Shown here piece by piece: positions 44,234-53,503 of a DNA stretch of 64,000 nucleotides. The stretch spans positions 36,309 to 100,308 of the forward strand of contig CAZWBR010000007.1 in assembly GCA_964632305.1 (NCBI GenBank), given 5' to 3'. The translations under genes were made by a program, and so were the position numbers. Each line of letters begins with the position of its first letter. The first letter of the stretch is position 1. The notes under the pieces were generated by a model. That model made no database searches, was not told the origin of the DNA, and worked only from the letters and a program-made list of their open reading frames with translations. The DNA is from CAZWBR01 sp964632305 (lineage in GTDB: Bacteria > Bacteroidota > Bacteroidia > Bacteroidales > Prolixibacteraceae).

Positions 44234-45748
44234 TTATTTACCCGATAATGACAGCATAGGATTATCATATGTGATTTTTTGATCCGATTCAAAATCGTAC
44301 AATGTGAGAATCCTTAAGTTGTAATAGGCTAACCAATAGGTTGCCAGCGAATTAATATAGTCCCTCTTGGCACTTTCCCTTTCCGAAAGTGAAATGTTCA
44401 GATCGGTGATACTAATTTCACCGTTTTGAAAACGCTTCAAGGCTATCTTATACCCGTTTTCGGCCACCCTATCCGCTTCATTTGCCGTTTTAAGCTGATC
44501 TTTCAACAGACCGAACTGTTCCACCTGCATAATCACCCCCCGGTCGAAATCTTCGCGGGCTTTCACTACATCAAATTCAACAAGATCACGCTGCGATTCG
44601 GCCATCTTGACCGCGGAGGCCGATCGCCCCCAATCGAGGATGGGAACACTTAGCGATAATTGGAGCATCCGTTGTTTTTGGGGCATGTCGTAAACCCCTG
44701 AAAAGGATTCGGAACTGTTCGACAATCCATAACTGCCGGCAAGTGTAGCACTTAATCCGTTTCCTCGTTTGGCTTGGGTCAGATCCCTCTCGGCATTGAT
44801 CAATCTCCTTTCGAAATTGATTTGTTCCGGTCGATTGGTCTTAGCCTCTGACAGGGCTTTCTGTGAATCAATTTCAAAGAGGGAGATCTGAAGGGGCATT
44901 TGTAATTCAATCTGCTGGTTTTGATCTATTCCAACGTACGATTTTAAATCGAAATCGGCGTTTTTCAGGGACATCCCGGCGGAGTTCAGAGCTTTCTGTG
45001 CATTGAGAACCGAAAGTTCAATACGGTTGAAGTCATTTTCAGAAATTTGCCCCAGCCGCTTTTTGGTCATTGCAATCCTTAAATTGTCCTGACTGTTTTT
45101 TAGCGCGCTTTCTGCCAACTTATAATTGGTTTGTATCTTTAAATAGTTGAAGAATTTATTGGTCGCGTTATAGGAGATCTCTTCTATCGTCTGTACAAAA
45201 TTCTTCTGCGCTTCGTCATAGATCAGCGGTTCGGTCTTTTTCGACCACTTCATCCAGTTATAGGCGAAGATGGGTTGATTAAACCCGATGGAGATAGGAT
45301 TACCCGAAAACTTGACCACATCCTTGTTGTAATCCTGAACACGGTTCGCGGAAGTAGAGGCATAAATAGAGGTGCCGGTCAGCGGAATAGATTGGTTCAA
45401 TGATAAGTTGGTCGATGTCATTAAATTGGACACCTGCTTAAACTCTATGCTCCCGTCGGGTTGGGTTACCGGTACCGTCGATTGGGTATAGTTCGGCAGG
45501 GTACCCGAGAGCACCAGGTTCGGCAGAAATGTTTTCGAAAAATTTTTCCACCGCCAGTAACTGTTGACATTTTGGTTCTGGGCATATTTTATCGCTGACG
45601 ATTGTACAACAGCCAAATCGACAATATTCTTTAAGCTTAGACCTAACCTGACCGTATCCTGTTTTGTTGGCTCTGTACCTGTTGCCGATAGTGTGCAAGA
45701 GGCTAATAGAAACAAGGGAATAAATGAGATTTTCAATCGTGAAATCAT
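44234..45748 (-). CDS. TolC-family outer membrane efflux protein
   Basis: 504 residues with signal peptide (ISRLKISFIPLFLLASCTLSAT; the LLASC also fits a lipobox). Two OEP repeats with long helices are visible, for example ALSEAKTNRPEQINFERRL and LPIL-like SVPILDWGRSASAVKMAE. Forms the outer channel of tripartite export systems. It is three bases downstream of the adaptor gene; no inner-membrane pump is adjacent. Confidence 0.88.
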   Translation of the reverse strand: MISRLKISFIPLFLLASCTLSATGTEPTKQDTVRLGLSLKNIVDLAVVQSSAIKYAQNQNVNSYWRWKNFSKTFLPNLVLSGTLPNYTQSTVPVTQPDGSIEFKQVSNLMTSTNLSLNQSIPLTGTSIYASTSANRVQDYNKDVVKFSGNPISIGFNQPIFAYNWMKWSKKTEPLIYDEAQKNFVQTIEEISYNATNKFFNYLKIQTNYKLAESALKNSQDNLRIAMTKKRLGQISENDFNRIELSVLNAQKALNSAGMSLKNADFDLKSYVGIDQNQQIELQMPLQISLFEIDSQKALSEAKTNRPEQINFERRLINAERDLTQAKRGNGLSATLAGSYGLSNSSESFSGVYDMPQKQRMLQLSLSVPILDWGRSASAVKMAESQRDLVEFDVVKAREDFDRGVIMQVEQFGLLKDQLKTANEADRVAENGYKIALKRFQNGEISITDLNISLSERESAKRDYINSLATYWLAYYNLRILTLYDFESDQKITYDNPMLSLSGK

Positions 45749-45751
45749 AAT

Positions 45752-46981
45752 TTAGTTATTAATGGTAACTTCACTTAAATTTCCAAACGCTGAGTACCCC
45801 CTCTTCGGGACAATGATCTGGTCATGGTCATTCAGCCCGCATACGATTTCTAAATAATCCGTGTTGACTAAACCCGCCTTGACCTTTTGGCGAATTGCCC
45901 GGCCATTTTTATACAGGTAAACCATTTCGATCTTATCCTTGCCAAATTCCGGTATGTTTTTAATCCTTAAGCTGTTGCTCTTTTGCTTCTTGGCCACCAA
46001 CAGCGAAACATTCTGATTGGGAATCAATCTGGGGTGGACGCTATCGTTCAGGTGGACATTGAATTGAATCTTACCATTCTCTATAACCGGTGAGACAGTG
46101 CCTATATATCCGGGAATCTGATCGTTATCTATTAAGGCATAAGCGGTTGCCCCGGTCTTAATATAGTCGGCCATTGTTTCATCAACAGAACCCGATATTT
46201 TAAAAGTGGAGAGATTGGACACACTAACCAGTGTCTGGCCCTTATCCACTTTTTCATTGACTTTGCTCCCAATAGCAAGTATGATTCCTGACGATGGAGC
46301 TAAAACCTTCATTTGATTCAGAATATCCAATTTGTCCTTTAGCTCCTTTTCCTGAATCTCAATACCCAACAATAGCCCCTGCTCTTCTGTCCTTAACTGT
46401 TTGGTCCTGATCGAATTTTTCTCCTTCAACATGACCAACTCCCGCTCGGCTAACGCGATCTCCTGTTTGGTTTTTTCAATTTTTGCCGGTGAAATACCTC
46501 CTACTTCCAACAATTGCTCTTCATCGGCCAATTGCGATTTGAGCGAGGTGATGTTTAGCTTTTTCACCTCTTCGCTGTATTGCAGATCGATCTTTGTCGA
46601 TGTTTCCGAGAGATTATTTTTTTCAATGCTGTTTCGTTTCACTTCCAGTTGATCGGTCAACTTCTCGATTTCATCCCTCACCGGTTGGTCGTCTAACAAA
46701 AGGATCAAATCTCCTTTCTCAACCCTGCTTCCAGGCTCTCTGACAATTTGTTTGATAAAGGTGGGATAGGGAGAACGCAGAATGGCTTCGCTCCCCGGCT
46801 CCACCGTTCCTGTGGCTTCTATCGGGTCGAATACCGGTCCCCGCTCTACAGTTAAGACCGTGCACTGGTCCAGTTCAATCGTTTGGGAAGAAAACGAACA
46901 GGAATTAGTGGCTGTCGCGATAATAATGGCGAACCCGCATGTTAAAGAATTAGTAAATTTAGAACGTGATAAATAACTCAT
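45752..46981 (-). CDS. HlyD/RND-type periplasmic adaptor lipoprotein
   Basis: 409 residues; membrane-fusion protein linking an inner-membrane transporter to TolC. N-terminal signal with Cys in ATATNSC (likely lipidated). Biotinyl-lipoyl half-motifs at VEPGSEAILRSPYPTFIKQI and ILAIGSKVNEKVDKGQTLV frame a coiled coil of about 120 residues (EIEKLTDQLEVKRNSIEKNN...). C-terminal beta-barrel follows. ATG at 46981 gives a sensible signal peptide; a longer frame upstream lacks one. The transporter it serves (ABC or RND) is not in the window. Confidence 0.85.
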   Translation of the reverse strand: MSYLSRSKFTNSLTCGFAIIIATATNSCSFSSQTIELDQCTVLTVERGPVFDPIEATGTVEPGSEAILRSPYPTFIKQIVREPGSRVEKGDLILLLDDQPVRDEIEKLTDQLEVKRNSIEKNNLSETSTKIDLQYSEEVKKLNITSLKSQLADEEQLLEVGGISPAKIEKTKQEIALAERELVMLKEKNSIRTKQLRTEEQGLLLGIEIQEKELKDKLDILNQMKVLAPSSGIILAIGSKVNEKVDKGQTLVSVSNLSTFKISGSVDETMADYIKTGATAYALIDNDQIPGYIGTVSPVIENGKIQFNVHLNDSVHPRLIPNQNVSLLVAKKQKSNSLRIKNIPEFGKDKIEMVYLYKNGRAIRQKVKAGLVNTDYLEIVCGLNDHDQIIVPKRGYSAFGNLSEVTINN

Positions 46982-47094
46982 AATATTGGTAGTTGGTAAA
47001 AAAACAAAACATATTAATCCTGATGAAGGATTAGTCAATGTCGTAAAGATAAAAAATTCACGGCATCAAAATAAAAGTGATTTTAAATCAAGGG

Positions 47095-47856
47095 CTAAAT
47101 TGTGAGGATCAGGAAGGCCGAGATCACGGTCAAGGCTATCACCAGCCAACGGTACGTTTGATCGGGAATGGCCTTAACCACCCGCATCCCCAGCCAGGCG
47201 CCAACGGCAATAAACGGGAGCACTAGCAGATCGATCAGTAAAATCGCGGGCGAAATGTTTTGCCAGGCAAAAATTTGCAGCGGGAGCTTGGTCAGGTTGA
47301 TAATGGCGAAAAACCAGGCGGTCGTCCCGATGAAACTATTCTTGGGCAGGTGCATGGCTAATAAGTAAATCGCCATAACCGGTCCCGCCACATTGCCAAT
47401 CATCGTGGCAAACCCGCCGGCGATCCCCATTAGGGCGGCAAACCACCATTGTTCCGGCACAACCGTGTTCCTGATCCCTTTGTCTTTCCAAACCATTAGT
47501 CCGATGCTGATGAATACGGTGACGGCGATAATCCTTTTAAACTGCTGGTCGTTCACCAGGTTCCCGATCCACAGCGCCAGGATCAATCCGGCAAAGGCCC
47601 AGGGCAGCGCCCGAAACAAATATTTCCATTCGGCATCGCGATGATAGACCATCACCCCGAACAGATCGGCCATTATCAGGATCGGAAGCAGCACCCCGGT
47701 CGATTGTTTCCCTCCAAAAATCATCGCCAGGACGGGCACCACAACCATCGATACGCCGGGAACCCCGGTCTTCGACATACCGATCAGCACGGCTGACAAG
47801 GCAATCAGAAACCAGTCTGTAATGTTTAGTTGATATGCGGATAAGTATTCAAGCAT
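47095..47856 (-). CDS. TauE/SafE (TSUP) family membrane permease
   Basis: 253 residues with about eight hydrophobic helices. TSUP pattern: LIGMSKTGVPGVSMVVVPVLA in the first repeat and GIAGGFATMIGNVAGPVMAIYL in the second, the two inverted halves of the family. Members export sulfite, sulfoacetate or related organosulfur anions. Substrate here is unknown. ATG at 47856 preferred to a TTG seven codons upstream. Confidence 0.87.
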   Translation of the reverse strand: MLEYLSAYQLNITDWFLIALSAVLIGMSKTGVPGVSMVVVPVLAMIFGGKQSTGVLLPILIMADLFGVMVYHRDAEWKYLFRALPWAFAGLILALWIGNLVNDQQFKRIIAVTVFISIGLMVWKDKGIRNTVVPEQWWFAALMGIAGGFATMIGNVAGPVMAIYLLAMHLPKNSFIGTTAWFFAIINLTKLPLQIFAWQNISPAILLIDLLVLPFIAVGAWLGMRVVKAIPDQTYRWLVIALTVISAFLILTI

Positions 47857-48199
47857 CACGATCAGGGAATCCGACAAAGTAAGGGATAAAATTCATCCCT
47901 CCGCTGATCAGGAAATTTTTATATCGACCGGTCTCAACCCGTCGGGTCGGCGAATTCGAAAAGGCGATCCGCCGCTGCTGCAATTCACCCCGATAGCGCC
48001 GATCGCGCTGAATTATTCAAAACAGTTCATCTGTTCCATTCCTGATTCTTCTGATAAAAAAGCGGAGAAACGGGGCGTTTCCCTCATTTTTTAAGGCAAA
48101 AAAGTTTTTTTCTTGATTTAAATGGATTTACCTATTTTTGCGAAAAATTTCCCGGCGATGCAGGGTGAATGAATTATAATCTTATAAAGTAATCAGATA
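47857..48199. other. Intergenic region carrying the efp promoter
   Basis: About 340 bases between divergent genes. The left half is GC-rich without a pattern I can name. A weak hairpin of the form GAAACG-ggg-CGTTTC followed by T's lies at 48066-48092. The efp promoter is at 48113-48140. Confidence 0.4.
48113..48140 (+). promoter_or_regulatory. efp promoter with -33 and -7 elements
   Basis: TTG (48113-48115) and TATTTTTG (48133-48140), 17 bases apart, match the Bacteroidota -33/-7 pair. The leader to the efp ATG at 48200 is about 50 bases. Confidence 0.65.
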
Positions 48200-48769
48200 A
48201 TGGCAACTACAGCAGATTTACGTAACGGGTTGTGTATCGAGTTCAATGATCAACCCTTCCAGGTCGTCCAGTTTCAGCATGTCAAACCAGGCAAAGGCCC
48301 CGCTTTCGTTCGCACGAAATTGAAAAACATGAAAACCGGTCGCGTGATCGAAAACACCTTCTCCTCCGGCGTGAAAATCAACACCATTCGTGTCGAACGC
48401 CGTCCTTACCAGTATCTCTACAAAGACGAGTCGGGTTTCAACTTCATGCATTCCGAAACCTTCGAGCAGATCTCCATCGAGGAGAGTCTGGTAGAAAACT
48501 CCGACCTGATGAAAGAAGGAATGGTTGTCGAAGTGATGTATCACACCGATACCGAGACTCCGCTGACCGTCGAACTTCCTCCGTTCATCGAACTCGAAGT
48601 CACCTATGCCGAGCCGGCCGAAAAAGGCAACACCGCCTCTTCGAACGCGCAGAAAGCAGTGACCGTCGAAACCGGCGCTACCATCTATGTCCCCCTCTTC
48701 GTCAACCAGGGCGACGTTATCCGTGTCGACAGCCGCGACCGTTCTTACTCTGAACGTGTGAAGAAGTAA
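48200..48769 (+). CDS. efp: Translation elongation factor P
   Basis: 189 residues; relieves ribosome stalling at polyproline. N-terminal KOW-like domain with the loop PGKGPAF, Lys32 being the tip residue that contacts the P-site tRNA; middle OB domain (ESLVENSDLMKEG), C-terminal OB domain ending GDVIRVDSRDRSYSERVKK. No EpmA/EarP modifier is in the window, so the modification state is unknown. Its codon use (C-ending, few rare codons) fits high expression. Own promoter and terminator. Confidence 0.97.
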   Translation: MATTADLRNGLCIEFNDQPFQVVQFQHVKPGKGPAFVRTKLKNMKTGRVIENTFSSGVKINTIRVERRPYQYLYKDESGFNFMHSETFEQISIEESLVENSDLMKEGMVVEVMYHTDTETPLTVELPPFIELEVTYAEPAEKGNTASSNAQKAVTVETGATIYVPLFVNQGDVIRVDSRDRSYSERVKK

Positions 48770-48790
48770 TTCTTAACAGAACCATATTAC

Positions 48791-48822
48791 AAAGAGGCCG
48801 GTCGATCCGGCCTTTTTGCTTT
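48791..48822 (+). terminator. Intrinsic terminator after efp
   Basis: GGCCGG (48796-48801) and CCGGCC (48807-48812) with a five-base loop, preceded by A's and followed by TTTTT. It is 22 bases past the efp stop. Confidence 0.85.
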
Positions 48823-48991
48823 TCATCCCGGCACGTTTCTGAGCCACCCCGTACATCGCTTTTCCCTGTCCAACACCCTTGCGAAATTTTTCCCGGATAG
48901 TCCCCTTCCGGGAATTCAAAAATCGGATCGTTTTCCTTTATAGTCTTTATCTCCGCTTCTTCACCGGGCCAAAACCGGACTTTATAGGTAG

Positions 48992-49024
48992 TTTGTTCGT
49001 ACTTTGTTCGTACTTCGTTCGTAT
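48992..49024 (+). repeat. Tandem 11-bp repeat, three units
   Basis: TTTGTTCGTAC at 48992-49002 and 49003-49013, then TTCGTTCGTAT at 49014-49024 with two changes. It lies in the gap after efp; no palindromic form. Confidence 0.75.
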
Positions 49025-49425
49025 AGCGATATAGAAAATACCTATAAAATACCTTGAAGGTAAGGAAAAAATCCGGCCTTGATCCCTTGTTAACCTATCC
49101 CAATGACTTGTTTTTTCTTTTGCCGGGACTGTATGGCCAAGGAGATCCGATCGGGAAAGTATTGCAAAAGGCCCAATTTGAGGGGAATATTAAGATCGGA
49201 GGGAAAGAACCGCTGCTGCGGAACGATTTGCCGGGGTGTGGATTGCCAATGATTCTTCATGATTTCAGGGGGTTGCATGATTTTGGGGAAAATCCTTCGG
49301 GAAACGGAGAAAAATGGTTAACTTATACCGGTAATTTTCAGGCTTTTGCCTTGGAGCGCGGAGGGATTGATTATCAATCCGATCAGGGAGTATGGTACAG
49401 GTAAACCGAGTTAAAAATCAAGGAG

Positions 49426-50955
49426 ATGCGACGTCTATACCTGTTATTTTCAGTCATTTCCGTTTGGTGCTTTGCCGTGGGATGCAACGGGCAGGGGCAG
49501 GAGTGGGGAGGGAACGATCGTCGGGCTGCCGTGGCCGGTTCGTTCTACCCTTCGGACCGCGCGGAGTTACTGAATGACCTTACCGGTTATTTTGAAAAAG
49601 CCCCGGTAACCCGGGCAGAACAACCGCTTGCCCTGGTGGTCCCCCATGCCGGGTATATCTATTCGGGCGGGGTTGCCGCCGCCGCTTACCGGCAGATCGA
49701 CCGGGAGCGGGTCTTCAAGCATATCTTTATCCTGGGACCAATTCATAAGGTCTATTTTGAGGGGGCTGCCGTCTTCCCGAAAGGGAATTTCATCACCCCG
49801 CTGGGTAAGGTGCCGGTCGACCCGCTCGGGGAGAAGCTGAGCGCCGGAAACCGGGTGATCACGGTCGATGAAGGGCCGCACCAGATGGAACACTGCATCG
49901 AGGTTCAGCTTCCTTTTCTTCAGTATTGGTTAAGAAAACCTTTCAGCATTGTCCCGATCGTCGTGGGGGGAGAATCGCAGCAGACCTGCCGGCAGTTGGC
50001 CGAGGCGCTAACCCCCTATTTTACCGATGAGAACCTGTTCATCATCAGTTCCGACTTCTCGCATTATCCCACCTACGAGATGGCCCGTAAGCTGGATAAG
50101 GAGATCGCCGACGCGATCCTTAAGAATGATGGTCGGCAGTTTGTCGGGAAAGTTACCGCCAACGAGCAGGAGAATCAGCCTCAGTTGGCCACTTCGATGT
50201 GTGGGTGGATGCCCATGCTTTCCTTGCTTTATATCACTGAAAAGGATAAAGATCTGATGTTTAAGGAGATTCTTTACCGTAACAGCGGTGATATCCCTTC
50301 CGGGGATATGAAGCGTGTGGTCGGGTACTGGGCTATTTCGGTCGGGAAAAAACCTCCGGAACAAAAATCTTCCGCGTTGGAGTTGAATAAGGAGGAGAAG
50401 GTGGCCTTACTGAAGATCGCGCGGAACGCGGTGACCGAATATGTACGGAAACGGAATATTCCTCCTGTGGAGGAGAAAAGTTTGCCTCCGCATCTGCTGC
50501 AGGGATGCTCAGGGGTTTTTGTTACCCTGAAAGAGCATCAGAACCTGAGGGGGTGTATCGGTAATTTTCTTCCGGACAGGTCGCTTTACCAGGTGGTTCA
50601 ATCGATGGCCATTGCAAGCGCCACGCAGGATTCACGGTATGAACCGGTAACTACCTCTGAATTGGACGCGATTGAGATAGAGATTTCGGTACTGACCCCT
50701 TTGAAGCGAATCTACTCGATCGACGAGTTTGAGCTGGGGCGTGACGGCCTTTACATGAAGAAAGGGAGTCACACGGGGACCTTTCTTCCCCAGGTGGCCG
50801 GGGAGACGGGTTGGAGCAAGGAGGAGTTTTTTGGCCACTGTGCCCGCGAGAAGGCATTGATCGGGTGGGACGGATGGAAGGATAAGGAGGTAGAGCTTTA
50901 CAGCTACCAGGCTTTGGTGTTTAATGAGAAGGAGTTTTCATTAAAACGAAAATAG
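49426..50955 (+). CDS. MEMO-AMMECR1 fusion lipoprotein (AmmeMemoRadiSam proteins B and A)
   Basis: 509 residues. Lipoprotein signal with lipobox FAVGC (Cys20), then a MEMO1 domain (about 30-308): AGSFYPSD, PHAGYIYSG (His74), GPIH (His107), EHCIEVQLPF (His156), SSDFSHY (208-214) and Cys259 in SMCGW, the residues lining the metal-like pocket of this LigB-like fold. The C-terminal part (about 320-505) is AMMECR1, with the invariant LRGCIG at 374-379. Neither domain has a proven reaction; the two often co-occur with a radical SAM gene. Here they are fused and predicted to lie outside the cytoplasm. Three bases separate it from the next gene. Confidence 0.9.
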   Translation: MRRLYLLFSVISVWCFAVGCNGQGQEWGGNDRRAAVAGSFYPSDRAELLNDLTGYFEKAPVTRAEQPLALVVPHAGYIYSGGVAAAAYRQIDRERVFKHIFILGPIHKVYFEGAAVFPKGNFITPLGKVPVDPLGEKLSAGNRVITVDEGPHQMEHCIEVQLPFLQYWLRKPFSIVPIVVGGESQQTCRQLAEALTPYFTDENLFIISSDFSHYPTYEMARKLDKEIADAILKNDGRQFVGKVTANEQENQPQLATSMCGWMPMLSLLYITEKDKDLMFKEILYRNSGDIPSGDMKRVVGYWAISVGKKPPEQKSSALELNKEEKVALLKIARNAVTEYVRKRNIPPVEEKSLPPHLLQGCSGVFVTLKEHQNLRGCIGNFLPDRSLYQVVQSMAIASATQDSRYEPVTTSELDAIEIEISVLTPLKRIYSIDEFELGRDGLYMKKGSHTGTFLPQVAGETGWSKEEFFGHCAREKALIGWDGWKDKEVELYSYQALVFNEKEFSLKRK

Positions 50956-50958
50956 TTA

Positions 50959-53424
50959 ATGGGAGGTCCCTATTATATATTGCCCCTGTCTGTAATACTG
51001 CTTGCAGCCTATTTTACAGGAGTTTACCTGGTGCGAATTGGATTTATCGGGAAGGTGATCCATCGTAAGTTCTGGAATATTATCCTGTTGATTACTTTTT
51101 TGATGACCGCCGTGTTGGGACTCCTGCTGGCTATCCAGATCAATTACAAGCTGGAGTGGGATCTGTTTTCTACCCTGATGGCATGGCATGTCAATTTCGG
51201 GATCGCCATGTCTTTTGTCGGGGTTTTTCACCTCTTCTGGCACCTGACTTATTACCTCGGTATTTTCAAAAGTAAAACTGCCCGGTCCGGTTTGGCGCCG
51301 GCAGGGGGTGAGGCTCCCGTTTCGTTGCCCTTCGGGCCAATGAAAAGACATTTGATCGCGCTGGGATTTTACTCCACCGTGGTCCAGGTATTGCTGATCA
51401 GGGAGATCGCGATGGTTTTTCAGGGTAATGAACTGATGATGGGCTGGACGCTGGGAATCTGGATGTTCCTGACCGGGATGGGAGCCTGGGCAGGGCGTTC
51501 ATTCTTTTCCGGAAAGGTCCCGACGCAGATCAACCACCTGATTCAATTTCTTTTAATCGTCCCCCCGATCCTTGTCGTGCTGATGGAAACCGGTAAAAAC
51601 GTGATGTATGTCCCCGGGGAACTCATCCATCCGTTGTGGTTTTTTATCCTGATCCTTCTCCTGCTTTCCCCGGTCTGTAGTGTTGCCGGTTTTACCTGGT
51701 CCCTGCTGGTGAGGGTTCAGGGAGAGGGACAAAAGAGTTTTGTGCGGGCTTATTATCTTGAATCATTGGGTAGTATGATTGGCGGGATCGTGGTCTCTTT
51801 CCTTTTTGTCCGATGGTTTAGCATATTGACCTCGATGCTGATCATGGCTTTCTTAATCCTGCTTTATTTAATCGGGCGGAAAGGCCGGAAGCCGGGTAAT
51901 CTGGTCGCGATCGGTCTGACCGGCGGGATGATCCTGCTGATGTTTATCTGGCCGGTTGATCTGAAGATGAAATCTTTTCTTTTTTATCGCCAGAAGGTCA
52001 TTGAATCGAAGGAGGGTTATTACGGCAATATCACGGTGACTGAAAACGGAGGGGAGCTTAGTTTTTACGACAATGGCTCCCTGCTATTCTCGACGGGCGA
52101 TGTCATCCCGACTGAAGAGTATGTCCACTATGCCATGCTTCAGCGGAAAAATCCCCAATCGGTGCTATTGGTTTCCGGTGGTATTTCGGGGATGATCGAC
52201 GAGATCCTAAAATATGGCGCTGTCGAACGGGTGGATTATACCGAGCTTAATCCCCTTTTAGCGGAGCTGGGCCGAAGGTATGGCCGCTTACCCGACCAAC
52301 CGAAGGTTAACCTTATTCGGGGCGACGGCCGTAGGTTCCTTCAGCGGAGCACCGGGCATTACGATATGGCCATCTTCGCCGTTCCCGACGCGACCTCACT
52401 TCAGCTTAACCGTTTTTATACCGCCGAATTTATGGAAATCCTGAAAAGGCATATCAACAAAGGAGGGGTGGTCCTTTTCGCGGTATCGCCTTCGGGGAAT
52501 TACCTCAGTCCTGAAAAGATTTCAGGCGAGGCCCTGATAGTTAACACGATAAAGGAATATTTTCGTAATGTGGTATTGGTTCCGGGGGAGAGGGATTATT
52601 TCGTGGCTTCCGATAGCCTGGTTTCGGGCCGAATTGGGGAGCTCGCCGGCAGACGGACCATTGAAAATAGCTATGTCAATCAGGATTATATCGATGACCG
52701 GTCGAACGAGCAGCGGAGCGGGCAAATCCTGAGCCAGATCGGGGGATTGAGCCAGGTTAATACCGATAACCGGCCACTTCCGGTTTTCTATCACACGCTC
52801 CGTTATATCTCCCGTTTTTCGGGACGGCAGGTTTGGTTACTGCTTCTCCCGTTACTTTTGCTCTTGTTGCCGCTCTGGTTTCTGAATCCGGTATCCGGAG
52901 CGATGTATGTCACCGGTTTCTCGGCCTCTGCGATCGAGATTTTGCTCATTTTTTGGATCCAGGCTACCTTCGGGTATCTCTACTCGGTAATGGGGCTTAT
53001 TTTCGCCATTTTTATGGGTGGATTGGCGATGGGGGCCATCGTGGGGCTTAAACTGGAGATTAAGCGGCGCCATTTTTTCGGGGCACAATCGCTGATGGCT
53101 CTCTATCTGCTGCTGTTCCCCCTTTTATGGATGGTCGGCAAATCCTCGTTGCCCGGATGGCTGATCTGGTGTTTGATTTTTGCGGCCACCTTTCTTCCTA
53201 CCTCCGTCACCGGTTTCCAGTATGTGGCATCGACCGTTTCGCTTGGCGGGAAAGGGTCATCGGCGCCCTCGGTCGTTTACGCGGCCGATCTGTGGGGATC
53301 GGCTTTAGGGGTGATGGCGGGCACCCTCCTCTTCATTCCGGTGCTGGGAGTCGGGAATACGGCCCTGTTACTGGCGGGCATTAACGTTATCGCGATTATC
53401 GTCAATTGGATAAAAGTAAGATAA
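50959..53424 (+). CDS. Large membrane protein with spermidine-synthase-like domain
   Basis: 821 residues. Residues 1-100 form three helices; the third carries His77, His91 and His95 (WHVNFGIAMSFVGVFHLFWH), spaced as in b-type heme membrane domains. Then about seven helices (130-345), a soluble Rossmann methyltransferase-fold domain (about 350-570) like spermidine synthase (YYGNITVTENGGELSFYDNG, VLLVSGGISGM, RGDGRRFL), and a second helical block (610-821). The catalytic GGGDG is SGGISG, so true polyamine synthesis is doubtful. Related membrane-fused forms are annotated as spermine/spermidine synthase-like. It sits between the MEMO-AMMECR1 and radical SAM genes and is the likely membrane hub of the cluster. 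Confidence 0.8.
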   Translation: MGGPYYILPLSVILLAAYFTGVYLVRIGFIGKVIHRKFWNIILLITFLMTAVLGLLLAIQINYKLEWDLFSTLMAWHVNFGIAMSFVGVFHLFWHLTYYLGIFKSKTARSGLAPAGGEAPVSLPFGPMKRHLIALGFYSTVVQVLLIREIAMVFQGNELMMGWTLGIWMFLTGMGAWAGRSFFSGKVPTQINHLIQFLLIVPPILVVLMETGKNVMYVPGELIHPLWFFILILLLLSPVCSVAGFTWSLLVRVQGEGQKSFVRAYYLESLGSMIGGIVVSFLFVRWFSILTSMLIMAFLILLYLIGRKGRKPGNLVAIGLTGGMILLMFIWPVDLKMKSFLFYRQKVIESKEGYYGNITVTENGGELSFYDNGSLLFSTGDVIPTEEYVHYAMLQRKNPQSVLLVSGGISGMIDEILKYGAVERVDYTELNPLLAELGRRYGRLPDQPKVNLIRGDGRRFLQRSTGHYDMAIFAVPDATSLQLNRFYTAEFMEILKRHINKGGVVLFAVSPSGNYLSPEKISGEALIVNTIKEYFRNVVLVPGERDYFVASDSLVSGRIGELAGRRTIENSYVNQDYIDDRSNEQRSGQILSQIGGLSQVNTDNRPLPVFYHTLRYISRFSGRQVWLLLLPLLLLLLPLWFLNPVSGAMYVTGFSASAIEILLIFWIQATFGYLYSVMGLIFAIFMGGLAMGAIVGLKLEIKRRHFFGAQSLMALYLLLFPLLWMVGKSSLPGWLIWCLIFAATFLPTSVTGFQYVASTVSLGGKGSSAPSVVYAADLWGSALGVMAGTLLFIPVLGVGNTALLLAGINVIAIIVNWIKVR

Positions 53425-53489
53425 TGGGTTATGAAATCTTTTATTTTGGAGATCAATCTTACGTTTTTTGATGTAAATTTAGGGTAGGG

Positions 53490-53496
53490 AAGGAGG
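53490..53496 (+). promoter_or_regulatory. Strong Shine-Dalgarno site of the radical SAM gene
   Basis: AAGGAGG lies seven bases before the ATG at 53504. Perfect Shine-Dalgarno sites are rare in Bacteroidota and in this window, so this decides the start and may signal higher or differently controlled translation. Confidence 0.7.
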
Positions 53497-53503
53497 CGAT
53501 CAA

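Larger units (their letters stand above)
48770..49425. other. 656-base gap between efp and the AmmeMemoRadiSam cluster
   Basis: After the efp terminator there are three tandem TTTGTTCGTAC units at 48992-49024 (see repeat). From a TTG at 49054 an open frame of 116 codons runs to 49404; it has no family pattern, no good start and an opposite-strand frame of similar quality, so I do not call a gene, though a small lineage-specific protein cannot be ruled out. No TAnnTTTG element was found close to 49426. Confidence 0.4.

Noticed and set aside
49054..49404. 116-codon frame before the MEMO-AMMECR1 gene
   Set aside because: Starts with TTG, lacks a motif or ribosome site, and the opposite strand is also open; kept as a remark in the gap entry only.
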